64,000 nt of DNA, taken from contig NW_013546950.1 of assembly GCF_000711695.1 (NCBI RefSeq), forward strand, positions 1 through 64,000, written 5' to 3'. This DNA comes from Tilletiaria anomala UBC 951. Taxonomy: Eukaryota; Basidiomycota; Exobasidiomycetes; Georgefischeriales; Tilletiariaceae. The first letter of the stretch is position 1. Each line of letters opens with the position of its first letter. Made by a program: the position numbers and the translations under genes. Below the pieces are notes generated by a model. It was not told where the DNA came from. It ran no database searches and saw only the letters and a list, made by a program, of their open reading frames with translations. This document shows, piece after piece, positions 47,760 through 58,506 of the stretch.

Positions 47760-49514
47760 GCCCGCTGCCCGGCAGCGCGGAGGCGAGGCGGCGGTCGAAT
47801 GCAAAGTCGCGGCGGGTTGATCTGGTATGATGGTCTAGCATAAACGTATTTGGCGACCTGCTCGAGGAGCTATTTCGTTCGCTGCATTCCCTTTCTTCCG
47901 CCTTCTGCAGGGCCTGCCATGGCTGCTCTTGGTGAGGCTTTAGCAGGCAGGATGTGATGTGTCTCCTGTGATGGTGCAAGGTCGGGGGAGACCTGAGAGC
48001 CCCCATTGGGGCCCACGTCATACGCTCAAGGAAAGGGAAGATCAAAAAAGAAGCCAAATAGGTGAACGGAGGAAAGACGAGTCATCAGCCTCCTCGATGA
48101 CTGGCACTGTTCGTCCCGGCTTGGGCATCGTGTGCGGCGGCCGATGCCTGATCGTCGCGGTCGCGGTGGAGGTCCCGAGTAGGGTCAAAGGGGGTAAAGC
48201 GGCGAGGCATCGGTGCCAAGGTCATAAGGGACACATCTATGTATATGGTGATTGTCGAGCGTCGATACGTTCGCGAGACTCAAGATATTTTGTCTGGAGT
48301 GGATGGCTTTCTGCATTCATCTACGAGTAGTGGCCAGCTGGAGTAATGGTAGCATGCTCAGCAACGCGATCCTGCCATGACTTGAGGTGGCGTGTGACTG
48401 TGTGCGGCGCGCGCCTGATGGCTTGTATGGTGGTGATTGGAAGGGGCACTGTGCATTTACTAACAGGGACGACCAAAGCCAGCTCGTCAGCAAATACCAC
48501 ACTCAGATCGACCATATTCTGCCTGGACTTTTCTTTTGCGAGCTAGTGATTGATACGCTGTGGAACCTTCTTTGTTGCCACGTAGTACGGACGGAGGAAG
48601 GCGCTCTCACTTCTGCAGTATGCCCTCGTGCAGGATCCTGCCAATCGCGTCAAAGGGACTACTATGTCGGGCGAAATTCATGGGGAAGCGTCAATGCACG
48701 TGCGGCCGTCGTGATAAGACGGCGAGCACGAAGGAGAGGGAGACCGAGAGGCGAGAGACTGGGAGGTTCAAACTTGAAACAGCTGCCTTTGCTACAAGCC
48801 CCATGACGCGGGTCCGTCTCCTCTTGGTTGTACATACTGCAGAGACTTGCGATGGAAATGTATCATGCCGGGCGCCAATACTGAACATGGCGTGTATGAA
48901 TAAGAGGGCATCCTGCAGACACGTGTCCTGTGAGGTCATGTATGGCAACGGCTCAAAGACGATGTGGACGACGACCGACGACAGCGGGAGACGTGTCCAG
49001 CGTTGTGGTCTGATGGCAATGTAGGGTTGTACAGTTTGCTCGCGGCTAGATGGGAGTGATGTGCGAAGAGCCGTCGAGTAGCGAGCGCCACACGCAAGCA
49101 ACGTGCAAGCAACGGCACCAGAGGGCACTCAAACGGGCGTGTGGCATCCGTGGCAGGCACTGAGCGGCAGTCTTCCGTCTTCGCCACGACCACGTAAAAA
49201 GGACACATGCCACCACAAACACAAACACACCTCTCAGCCTCGACTCGGGCGTACATGGCAGCTTCGCATACACCTCATATCTGCCCGGCCATCCCTACTG
49301 CTCATGCTGATGCCTCGCGCATTTGTACCTTCAGCACGACGGAAGCGCATAAAGCTGGTGCCCGAGAAACATAGGCACACACGCGTGTGCACGCAAGTCC
49401 AGCTTCCGAAGCGCCGCGCTGTGTTTGTATACATAGATCACCACGCGCGCCGGCGCTCGCTCTTCGCTCGTCTTTCCCTACCACACCTGCGCCGCTTCGA
49501 CTCACCCGCGCGTC
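47760..49514. other. Long upstream region, no supported gene
   Basis: Between the uncharacterised minus-strand gene and the PAK kinase gene. Motif-free short frames on both strands. Probably promoters and a long kinase leader. Confidence 0.4.
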
Positions 49515-49543
49515 TCTCGTCTCTTTCTCTCTCTCTCTCCCCC
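49515..49543. repeat. CT-rich tract upstream of the PAK kinase gene
   Basis: A (TC)n-rich pyrimidine run in the upstream or 5'-UTR DNA of the kinase gene. Such tracts are common near fungal transcription starts; a role here is inference. Confidence 0.5.
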
Positions 49544-49915
49544 TTGGGACAAGTCTACATCCCACTGAACATTGGTCTGTTCGCTGTGGCCAAGCTCTTG
49601 TTGCAATAGTCTTCACCGGGGCCTCTGTCGGCTTGGCCATCGAGCGCACGCGCGAGCGTGAACTCTCGTGGAACGACCAGGTTCGCCGGCACCCCTTTGC
49701 ATCCACATTAAATCGCTCGCGCCAACATAATACCACGCTGCCGCCTGCTTGCATCGCGCAATCGAAGCAGCATCACTACGAGCATACGATAGCAACAGTG
49801 GCAGACGTGCACCTCAGCATCAGCAGTCGCATCACCGCCACATTCTCCCTCTTGCCCCGTACTCGGACGAGCGAGCAAAAGTACCGACAAGGCGAATCGC
49901 GACATATCCGCCGTC

Positions 49916-52900
49916 ATGTCCGGCTTCCGATACAATGCGGGTCAGTCCACCGCCTCCTCGGGCATGGGCCACTCCACCTCCTTTGGCTCCCTCACACCCT
50001 CGCGTCCCGCTCCGCCTGTCCCGCCGTCCAAATCGGGCAGCAGCAGCGGCAGCAGCAGTAGCAGCAGCTCGCAGCAGAACAGCGCCTTCCTTCCGCCTTT
50101 CTCCTCCTTTGGCCCCGGCAGCAGCAGCAGCAGCAATGGGGGAGCCGGCGGGCTCGGCTCGCTCGGCTCGTCCTCGCTGGGCAGTGGAGGCGGCGCCGGC
50201 AGCAGCAGTAGCGGAAGCAACAGCGGCTTTGGCGGCCCCGGCGTAGGGCTAGGCGCAGGCCTGGCCGGGGCGAGCGCGGCCAAGCTAGGGAATGCCGGCA
50301 TTGGCCCTGGCGCAGGTGGCGGCTCATACACGGGCTCTTTGCGGCCCATCATGAGCTCGAACAACTCCTCTTCCAGCAGCTTCGGGCCCGCATCGAGCAA
50401 CGGCAGTCTCGGCAGCTACGGCCTGAACAACGGGCCTTCTTCCGCCGGCGGCAGCACCAGCGGCTTTGGAACAGGCGGGAGCAGCAAGATCCTCCGCAAA
50501 GGCTACGTCAGCGTCAAGGAGGACGGGATAAGAAGCTGGATCTGGAGCAAGAGGTGGCTCGCACTCAGAGAGCAGACGCTCACATTTCACAAGAACGAGG
50601 TGCGTTGAAAGTGTGGCGGAGTGAGAGCGAGGCATGTCTGCATACATTGTGCTGATGCTCCGAATGCCAACGACATGTCCTTCGCAGACAACATACCAGC
50701 CCTCGTCGCTGATCTTCCTCAAGGAGATCACGAATGTGACGCGCACTGACCTGAAGCCGTACTGCATCGAGATCGAGACAAAGGATAAGACGTACTACGT
50801 CCAGCTCAAAAACGATGAGGAGCTGTACGGCTGGATGGACGATGTTTACTCGCGCTCGCCGCTCATGGGCGTCTCGTCGCCGACGAACTTTGTCCATCAG
50901 GTGCATGTCGGCTTTGACCCCATCTCGGGCGCGTTCACCGGCCTGCCGGAGCAGTGGACCAAGCTGCTGACCACAAGCGCCATCACCAAGGAGGACTACG
51001 TCAAGAACCCGCAGGCGGTGCTCGACGTCCTCGAGTTCTACACGGACATCCAGAAGCGCGAGCGCGACGACTTTGGACTCGGCACACCCACCATGAACCT
51101 CAAGCCCGGTGCAACAGCCGCCAGCGCCAATAGCACGCGCTTCGGTGGCACCGGCTACGCCGGAAGCCAGCAAGCCACCACGGGCCAGGCGCAGCAGGAT
51201 TTCAGGACCGGCACCCAGACCGGCTTCGCCAGCAAGGCATCTGGGCAGCAGCAGCAGCATGCCGGCTCGGGATTCTCGTCAACTCCTTCCTCATCCGCTT
51301 GGGGGGATGTCACACGGACAGGCTCGGCTGGGTCGAACAATGCGAGTGGCGGCAGCGGCAGCAACTATCGGACAGCCGAAGCGCAGCGGCGCCCGGATCC
51401 ACCGCAGCAGCAGGGCAGCACGCAAGACCGGCTCGGCGCTAGCAGCGGCAGCGGCAGTGGTGCCTCCGGCGGCTACGGCGGCAGCGGCAGCAGCAATGCC
51501 AACAATGGGCGCGCTTCGCCTTCCCCGAGGCCGACGAACGCGCCGGCCCCCACGCTTAAGGACAGGAGTCCCGTTGGAGGCGCCGCCAACTCGCCATCGG
51601 ACTTGTTCGCCAGCAGGCCGGCGCCCTCAGCGCCTGGCGCATCGAGCAGCAGCAGTGGCGGCGGCACCAGCACTGGCTCCAGCAGTGCAGCGACCAGGCA
51701 GGCGCCTGGCGGACCGCGCGGTGCGCTGCCGAGCAGCAGCAGCATCGGTCGCAGCAGGACAGATGCGAATGATCCTGGTGGCGTAGCGGCGTTGAACGTC
51801 AAAGCCAAGGATCTGAAGCTCTCTGCTGCGCTGCCGACGGACGAGCGCAAGGCACGCAACCCCGCTGACGCGGATGGATCGGGTGCCAAGGCCGGCGCTG
51901 CAGGCGCGGTGAAGGCTACGCGCCAAGCGCCAGCTGCGCCTGCCGGTGCAGACAAGCAGGCCGCGCCGGCCGTCAAGCCGCTGCAGACAGCCAAGAAGGC
52001 CGAACCGGCGCCGTCGGCCGCTGCTGCGTCGTCCAAGGCTGCTGCCAAGGAGAGCGACCGGCGGATCAGTACAATGACCGAGGCGCAGATCATGGACAAG
52101 CTGCGCAGTGTCGTTTCGCCCGACGATCCGAACCAGCTGTACAGCAAGATCAAAAAGGTCGGCCAGGGCGCATCTGGGTCTGTGTATGTCGCCAAGACGC
52201 TTGCGACGGGCCAGCGCGTCGCGATCAAGACGATGGACTTGTCGCAGCAGCCGCGCAAGGAGCTCATCGTCAATGAGATCCTCGTCATGAAGGAGAGCCA
52301 GCACCCGAACATTGTCAACTTCCTCGAGTCATACCTCGTCAAGAACAACGAGCTGTGGGTCATCATGGAGTACATGGAAGGCGGAGCTTTGACGGATGTC
52401 ATCGACAATAACACGCTCGAAGAGGACCAGATCGCTGCTATTTGCTTCGAGGTGTGTTGTCCCTTCAATTAGCGTGTCTCTTTTCTCAGCTGTTCTTGAG
52501 ACGCTGACATTCTCTCGCCTCTCACAGACCTGCAAAGGCTTGGAACACCTTCATGCCCAAAGCATCATCCACAGGGACATCAAGAGTGACAACGTCCTCC
52601 TGAACGCGCAGGGCCAAGTCAAGATCAGTGAGTGACAACGTCACAATCCATTCTTGAACTCAATGTGTCTGACCCGCGCGCCACGCTATTCTACCCTCCC
52701 ATTTGCTCGCTCTCAGCCGACTTTGGCTTCTGTGCCAAGCTTACGGACCAGAAGAGCAAGCGTGCCACGATGGTTGGTACCCCGTACTGGATGGCACCAG
52801 AGGTGGTCAAGCAGAAAGAGTATGGCGCCAAGGTGGACATTTGGTCGCTCGGCATCATGGCGATCGAGATGATCGAAAACGAGCCGCCATATCTGGATGA

Positions 52901-53200
52901 GGAACCGCTCAAGGCGCTGTACCTCATCGCCACCAATGGCACGCCGACGCTCAAGAAGCCGGAACGCCTCAGCAAGGAACTGAAAGGTTTCCTGGCCGTC
53001 TGCTTGTGCGCCGACGTCAAATCTCGCGCGACTGCCGACGAGCTTCTCCAGGTGGGTTCCAGAGTAGGGACTTAAGGAGAATGCGGAACAGGACTGACAA
53101 GACCCTCTCTTCTCGCACGCAGCATGAATTCCTCAAGAAGTCATGCGCGCTTTCGAGTCTCGCGCCGTTGCTGCGCTTCCGCAACCGCGAGAGATCATGA
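49916..53200 (+). CDS. CLA4: PAK-family kinase Cla4 type (PH, CRIB and kinase domains)
   Basis: Cdc42/Rac-regulated serine/threonine kinase for septation and polarity. Five exons (49916-50599, 50688-52451, 52528-52627, 52717-53051, 53123-53200) give 986 aa. A Ser/Gly-rich start (to about 195) precedes a PH domain (about 195-285, [13 protein letters not shown] through WMDDVY). The CRIB motif is at about 290-322 ([16 protein letters not shown] then [10 protein letters not shown]). A 380-residue disordered linker follows, then the kinase from about 712: [19 protein letters not shown] (Lys), [20 protein letters not shown] built across the third intron, and [15 protein letters not shown] before CRIB is the mark of Cla4 against Ste20. 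All catalytic residues are present. A polypyrimidine tract lies about 370 bp upstream. Confidence 0.95.
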
Positions 53201-53652
53201 GGACTCTGATCACACAGAGCATCGAAAGGATGCAATGACAGCAGCACCAGCACCAACACCGCCTAAACCCCATGCGAACGGGATACCTCATCACCTATCT
53301 ATCAATCTCTGCCGTCGGATCTCATCAACTCTCCACCAATCCTCCACTTCACTCTTCCTTACACTGTCCTCCCTGCTTCGAATCTCACGATATTACCACA
53401 AGCAAGGAGGACATTCCTCCAAAAGTGACATTACGAACATATTTCAAGCGGTGTAGGCACGCGACGTTCCTCTTCCATGATGTGTTCCATCCCCCCTTTG
53501 TATTTTTGTTGCTATCATGCGGCCAACGATGTTCGAGGGAATAGTCACATCAAAAGTACGCCATGCACGCTGGGAATCTTCTTTTGAAACAAAACGAAAT
53601 AGATTCTGTCCAATGAAAACCGAAAAGCATGGGAGACCGAGCTGCTTCTAAA
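53201..53652. other. Convergent 3' intergenic space
   Basis: Between the stops of the kinase and syntaxin genes; nothing recognised. Confidence 0.5.
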
Positions 53653-56600
53653 TCAATACAAAAGTTCCAGTAAAAGATCACGCTCCTTGCTCTTCCTCGC
53701 AACGATGTGACGCTGCAAGAGTTCATGCGCGTCTACCGCGAACAGAGGCTCGGAACGCCTCCTGTATTCGTCGTACAGCTCATTCGAGTCATCGCGGGTC
53801 GGACTGGCAACCGCGGCGGCACGGGCAGGGGCAGGTTTAGACGTGCTGGGCGCCTTTTTGTTCTGCGCCTTTTGTTCTTGCGCATTTTTGTGCTCAGGCT
53901 TTGCCTGCTTTGTTTGCTTTGTCTGTTTTGCCTGATTTGCCTGCGCCTTCTTCTTCTGCTGCTGCTGCTGTTTTTGCTCCTGCGCCTGCTGTGGCTTTTG
54001 GTGCATGGCGATGCGTTGACTCTTGCCGTTCGTGACGTTGCCAAATGTGAGCTGGTGCGATGGTATTTCGGTAGTGCCGTACTCTTCGTAGAAGTCGCCT
54101 CCGTCCCCTCCATCATCGTAGCCCTCGTCATAGTCGTCTTCGGCTTCATCATCGTCGGCGTCATCATCTGTGTTGCTACCTTGGGAAGAGCCAAAACCGG
54201 AGCCCGTAGCGTGCGTGCTGGTGGGTGCCGCTGCTGCAGTTGACGTCGAGCTGGCAACCGGTTTGGCGGTGTTGCTCGTCTGCGTTGGCTTGCTGGCAGC
54301 AGATACGGTACTGTTCGTCTGTGTTGGCTTGCTAGCAGCAGACGCGACACTACTACCGTTACTGGCATCGTCGCTATGATCGTCGTCACCGTCGGCTGTG
54401 CGGCTGCCACCGTTGGTGCTGTGCGCGTTGTGGCTGTCGTCTCCGTCTAACGCGACATTCTCGGAGCCGTGGCGATGCGTAAGCGCACACCTGCCTCCGG
54501 CGCAGGCGGATGCGAAGATGACGGTGATGAGAAGGATGATGAGCGCAAGGACGATGCCGAGGATGCAGCAGCGCCTGCGCCTGGCGCGGCGGGCGTGCTC
54601 GGCACCCTGAGCGAGGTAGCTCTCTGCCTCCTTCATGGCCTCTTTGGAGACCTCGGTGGTGTGGAAGATGGCGGAGACCTCGTCACCATGCTCTGTGAGG
54701 AGGATGTCAATGTCATTGAAGAGCGCGGCGAGCTCGGCGAGGGTGCGCTCGATCTTGCGGATGTCCTCGTGGCGCTCCTGGACCTCGCGCAGGGCGGTGC
54801 GCGCCTCGCCAGGGCGGGTGCAGCTGCGCATGGCCTGCTGGAAGAACGCCTGGCCATTGTCGTCGTCATTGAGCACAGCCGACAGCTCCTCAGGCGTCGC
54901 GGTCGGGTCGACGCTGCGGTACTTGCGCTCTGCGCGGGCACGGTACTTTGCACGGAAGGACTGCTCGAGCTCGTAGTAGCGCTGCAGGACGCCCTTGAGG
55001 CGCTCCTTGGCCGCCGCGATTTGCGCGAGCTGTGTCGCGCGGTCCGGCGACGAGAGCGGGAGGAGCTGCGCCGCGCGGAACATGCCAAGTAGCTTGGCCT
55101 TGCACGCGCTCAGAAGCGAGCGCGCGAGCGACTGTAGGTGTGTCACCTCCTGCTCGGCCATGTGCGCGGACGCCTCGTCGGCTTGGTCGAGCGAGTTGGC
55201 GTGCGCAGCGCCGATCGCGCTGACCTGGTCGTCGATCAGTGTGACCGTGTCCGAGATGTCGGACAGCTGCCGGAAAAAGTCCTCCATCAGATGCGCCTTG
55301 GAGCGCCGGTTGAGCATGCCGAGCTGGCTGTGCTGCTGCTGCTGTTGTTGCGACGGGGGGCCGGCGCAGCGGATAGCAGAGAGGAGCTGGAAAGAGCGTT
55401 CACGCGGCATGGCCGCTGCTGCTGCCGCGGCGTCGTCATTGATGCCGGCGTGTACGAGCGTCGCGCGCCGCTGGACAGAAGCGCTGGGCGCGAGCCGGCT
55501 CCCGTTGGCGCCGTACGCAAGCGTCCCCTCCTCCTTCTCCTCCACTACGGGCGAGATGCCGCCGGCATTCTTGGGCTGTTTCTTGCCGCCGAAACCGAGT
55601 CCGCCGAGCCAGCCACCCACACCGCGCTTGCCCGCACCAGCCGGTTCTGCCGCTGCGACCGCGGCCGAGGCAGGGCCGTAGCCGATACGAACCTTGTCCG
55701 TCTTGCTGATGTTGTACTCGTACGCGCTGCCACCGCCCAGTGTGGTGTTGCTGCTGGCTGTCGCGCTGCGCGTGACAGCCGTGACGGTGGTGACAGTGGA
55801 GCCGTTGGAAAAGGAGCGCTGCACGCCCCCCTGCTGCGGCGCAGCGGGGCGGGCGTTGCGCAGCGAGACGCTGTCGTCCGACCGGAGGAAGCGCGCGTCG
55901 TGCTCCATGGGTGGCTCGATGGGGCTGACGTCGTCGATGCCGTACGCGTTGTAATCGCCGTGGCTGTGGCCATAGTTGATCTTCGCCGGGGCGCCGGTAC
56001 CTGCGCTGCTGTTCGACGCGTTGGTAGCGTCACGGCTTTCCGACTGCGACTGGCAGGTGGCTGCGGCGCCTGGCGGGCGGGACGAGCGTAGCGAGCCGGA
56101 CCGCCGAACGCTACTGTCCCTTCTGACGTCCGCCTGTGCGTGGCTGCCTGTCGTCGTGCCAACGGAAACAGGCGGTAGTGTGGACATGGTCATGGATGCC
56201 TGTTGAGCCTGTTGCATCAGCAGAGAGAGCCGAGCAAAGGAAGGTAGCGAACCAAGCTTCGTCAGTTGATGGCCAGAGCAACGGGCTGCTGGGGTGCATT
56301 GTGCACAGAGCAAACGTACGCGAAGAGCGGCCAACCGACCTCGTGCAGCCATGTTATCTTTCTCCTTTCCTTTCAACTTTGTCTTCGTCTTCTTCGTCTC
56401 TTCTTCTTCTTCTTCTTCTTCCTCTTCCTCTTCCTCTTCCTTTTCCTTTTTCAATTTCTCCTTCTCCGCAGCGAGGAGCAGCTTGTGCTTTCTCTTCTCG
56501 CGCTCCTTGTCTTTTTCTGCACTGTCCTTGGCGCTTGCGTTGCTGCGGGCAGCAGTCGCATCCGCACCCGCCCTTGCACTCGCCGCGCCAGCACCGGTGA

Positions 56601-57381
56601 CCTTGCGCACACTCTTGTACGCAAACTTGACGGGGGCGCCCGCGAATGCTACTCCGGCGCTGAGGTACGAGGGCGAGGCAGAGGGTGAGCGCGCGCTGGG
56701 TTTGCCGAGCCGCTGCGTCTGCGCTTGCACTGGAGCGGCGTTGGGGAATGTCGGCGTGCTGACGGGTGTGGTGGATGTGTACGCGGGCGCTGACGTCGGT
56801 TCAGCAGTGGCAGAGACGGCGGTGTTTTGGTGGGGTGAAAGGTGGAAGCGCGGTACGGCGAGCCAGCGCCTGCGGACGGCTGTGGCAGGTGGTGTGGCGA
56901 GCGGTGTGTGCGGCGATGCGATGGCCGAGCCAACGGCGAGGTGCAGGCCTGCTGACGGCTTCTGCTGCTGCTGCTGGGCAAAGACTCCAGGTGGAGCAGC
57001 CGTTGCGTCACGCGGCTCAGCAACAGGCTTGCCGTTGCCGTTATTGCTGTAGTGGTCCTGCGATGCCGCGGCGGGTGCGTATGCGTACGTGGAGGGGTTG
57101 CCGATGATCTTCTGGCCCCTGCGCAGCGCCTTGAGAGAGGGCTTTGCCACGTTGTGCACCTCTGCCGGGAGTGGCGAGACGGTGCTGGGTGGCAGCTTGA
57201 GTGCGCCTGCGGCGGGTGCCGGGCTGCGGGGGCGCAGAAAGTAGGGGATGTGGAAGCGCGACGGCGACTGCGTCGAGGAGGACACTGGCAGGTCGGTGGC
57301 GGCAGCAGCGAACGACAAGGACAAGGGTGATGGCGACGGCGACGGTGACGGGGGGCGTGACCGCATGCTCATCGAAGACAC
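53653..57381 (-). CDS. Divergent syntaxin (Qa-SNARE, Sso-like) with giant N-terminal and post-membrane extensions
   Basis: One open frame of 1242 codons. Residues about 698-860 form an Sso/syntaxin Habc bundle (DFFRQLSDISDTVTLIDDQ, YYELEQSFRAKYRARAERKY, ATPEELSAVLNDDDNGQAFF). The SNARE motif is at 875-936 (VQERHEDIRKIERTLAELAA, LFNDIDILLTEHGDEV). The membrane span is 938-960 (CCILGIVLALIILLITVIF). The zero-layer glutamine is His898. Usual syntaxins are about 300 aa and end at the membrane. Here 697 residues precede the Habc bundle, and about 280 follow the membrane with 13-residue repeats, an acidic run, a Lys/Gln-rich run and DAHELLQRHIVARKSKERDL. A 111-nt in-frame segment (56319-56209, GTACGT..CAG) may be an intron, or may mark a separate upstream gene, with the syntaxin starting near 56190. 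Confidence 0.75.
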   Translation of the reverse strand: MSSMSMRSRPPSPSPSPSPLSLSFAAAATDLPVSSSTQSPSRFHIPYFLRPRSPAPAAGALKLPPSTVSPLPAEVHNVAKPSLKALRRGQKIIGNPSTYAYAPAAASQDHYSNNGNGKPVAEPRDATAAPPGVFAQQQQQKPSAGLHLAVGSAIASPHTPLATPPATAVRRRWLAVPRFHLSPHQNTAVSATAEPTSAPAYTSTTPVSTPTFPNAAPVQAQTQRLGKPSARSPSASPSYLSAGVAFAGAPVKFAYKSVRKVTGAGAASARAGADATAARSNASAKDSAEKDKEREKRKHKLLLAAEKEKLKKEKEEEEEEEEEEEEEETKKTKTKLKGKEKDNMAARGRLAALRVRLLCAQCTPAARCSGHQLTKLGSLPSFARLSLLMQQAQQASMTMSTLPPVSVGTTTGSHAQADVRRDSSVRRSGSLRSSRPPGAAATCQSQSESRDATNASNSSAGTGAPAKINYGHSHGDYNAYGIDDVSPIEPPMEHDARFLRSDDSVSLRNARPAAPQQGGVQRSFSNGSTVTTVTAVTRSATASSNTTLGGGSAYEYNISKTDKVRIGYGPASAAVAAAEPAGAGKRGVGGWLGGLGFGGKKQPKNAGGISPVVEEKEEGTLAYGANGSRLAPSASVQRRATLVHAGINDDAAAAAAAMPRERSFQLLSAIRCAGPPSQQQQQQHSQLGMLNRRSKAHLMEDFFRQLSDISDTVTLIDDQVSAIGAAHANSLDQADEASAHMAEQEVTHLQSLARSLLSACKAKLLGMFRAAQLLPLSSPDRATQLAQIAAAKERLKGVLQRYYELEQSFRAKYRARAERKYRSVDPTATPEELSAVLNDDDNGQAFFQQAMRSCTRPGEARTALREVQERHEDIRKIERTLAELAALFNDIDILLTEHGDEVSAIFHTTEVSKEAMKEAESYLAQGAEHARRARRRRCCILGIVLALIILLITVIFASACAGGRCALTHRHGSENVALDGDDSHNAHSTNGGSRTADGDDDHSDDASNGSSVASAASKPTQTNSTVSAASKPTQTSNTAKPVASSTSTAAAAPTSTHATGSGFGSSQGSNTDDDADDDEAEDDYDEGYDDGGDGGDFYEEYGTTEIPSHQLTFGNVTNGKSQRIAMHQKPQQAQEQKQQQQQKKKAQANQAKQTKQTKQAKPEHKNAQEQKAQNKKAPSTSKPAPARAAAVASPTRDDSNELYDEYRRRSEPLFAVDAHELLQRHIVARKSKERDLLLELLY
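54268..54345. repeat. 39-bp tandem duplication in the syntaxin tail
   Basis: Two diverged copies of a 39-bp unit encode a repeated 13-residue Ser/Lys/Pro/Thr unit (SAASKPTQT-type) just beyond the membrane span. The frame is kept. Confidence 0.8.
56399..56447. repeat. Trinucleotide microsatellite encoding poly-Glu
   Basis: A (TTC/CTC)n run on the plus strand, read on the minus strand as more than ten consecutive glutamates with lysines on both sides in the syntaxin gene's N-terminal extension. Length is likely variable between strains. Confidence 0.85.
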
Positions 57382-58506
57382 AGGGTTGGGGATTTAGTTA
57401 GAGGAATGGAGGGGGGCTCAGAGCCGAACGGAGGCCAGCTCGCATTCGCTCGATCGATCGCCGTATGTTTGTGATGGTGTCGGTCGAGAGGCGAGCGAGG
57501 GTAGGAGTATCTTTGTGTATACTGGGCCAGCCAGGTATGCAAGAGTGACCACAGAGAGGGCGAGGATGCTATCGGGTCCATGGGGAAAAGGTCGAGCCAG
57601 TGGATGATGGTAGTGATGGGGGGAGGGTGGTCAGCATAGCATTGCAGTCTGGTTGCTGCTCTCACCGACTGGACGACTGCTGGAAGAGAAAACATGGCGC
57701 CGTCCACACTGGCACTGCACCACTCACTGTTGCGGGTGAAGCGCTCGGAGCGGCCGGGCCGCCGGCCGTCGGCACAAGCTGCATAGCACTGTGGCTTTTG
57801 GCGGTGTGGAGCAGCGCCACCCAAATGTACACGCCCGCTACAGCACCGTTCCCAAAATAAAGTAGGGTTGAGCGTCACTCTTGCGCGACTGGGGTTTATG
57901 ATGAGCTCTGTCTGATACACGACATGGGACTGCCAACTTTTTCTTTGGACATGGGGAGAAAAGACAAAAGTGGATGAACGCCCGCCCGTACTGGAATCTG
58001 ATGAGATTGTGAAACATCAGGTCTTGATGAAAGCGCATCGGAAATGTTTTACGATTTTGCTTATGTGGTATCCTTTGAGATGGAATATATGTTTTCTCAC
58101 ACGATCCAACTTTGGTTGAGGCTGCATTGGGAATCCGATCCATCCGGCCGACAGGCGCTGGGCACCCCCCGAGGCAATCGCTCGCCACACCTCTTTTCTC
58201 CGTCGCTCGATTGCTCGGTCGGTCGTTTGGCGCGCGCTGAGCACGTACTACATTGTACATATCTTTGCTCATGACATACGTGTGCACGACTTCAAGTGTG
58301 GTATGAAGACATCATCGTTGCTCGGCAAAGGGTACAAGTACAACAAACAAACAAACCGACGGTGACGGTTGCTTTGCTATGATCGTGCCGATGCTGCTGC
58401 TGGAAGCGCAAAGATGATGGGCAGCAGCGCCGAGCAGTTTCGTGCGTGCTGCCATCAAGATCCCATCCAATCCATTCACCCCGTAGTCCCCGCACGGCTA
58501 TGCGCC
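57382..58506. promoter_or_regulatory. Upstream region of the syntaxin gene
   Basis: About 1.1 kb with no supported gene, ending at the arrestin-like stop. A CAAACAAACAAAC run lies near 58341-58354. Confidence 0.4.
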
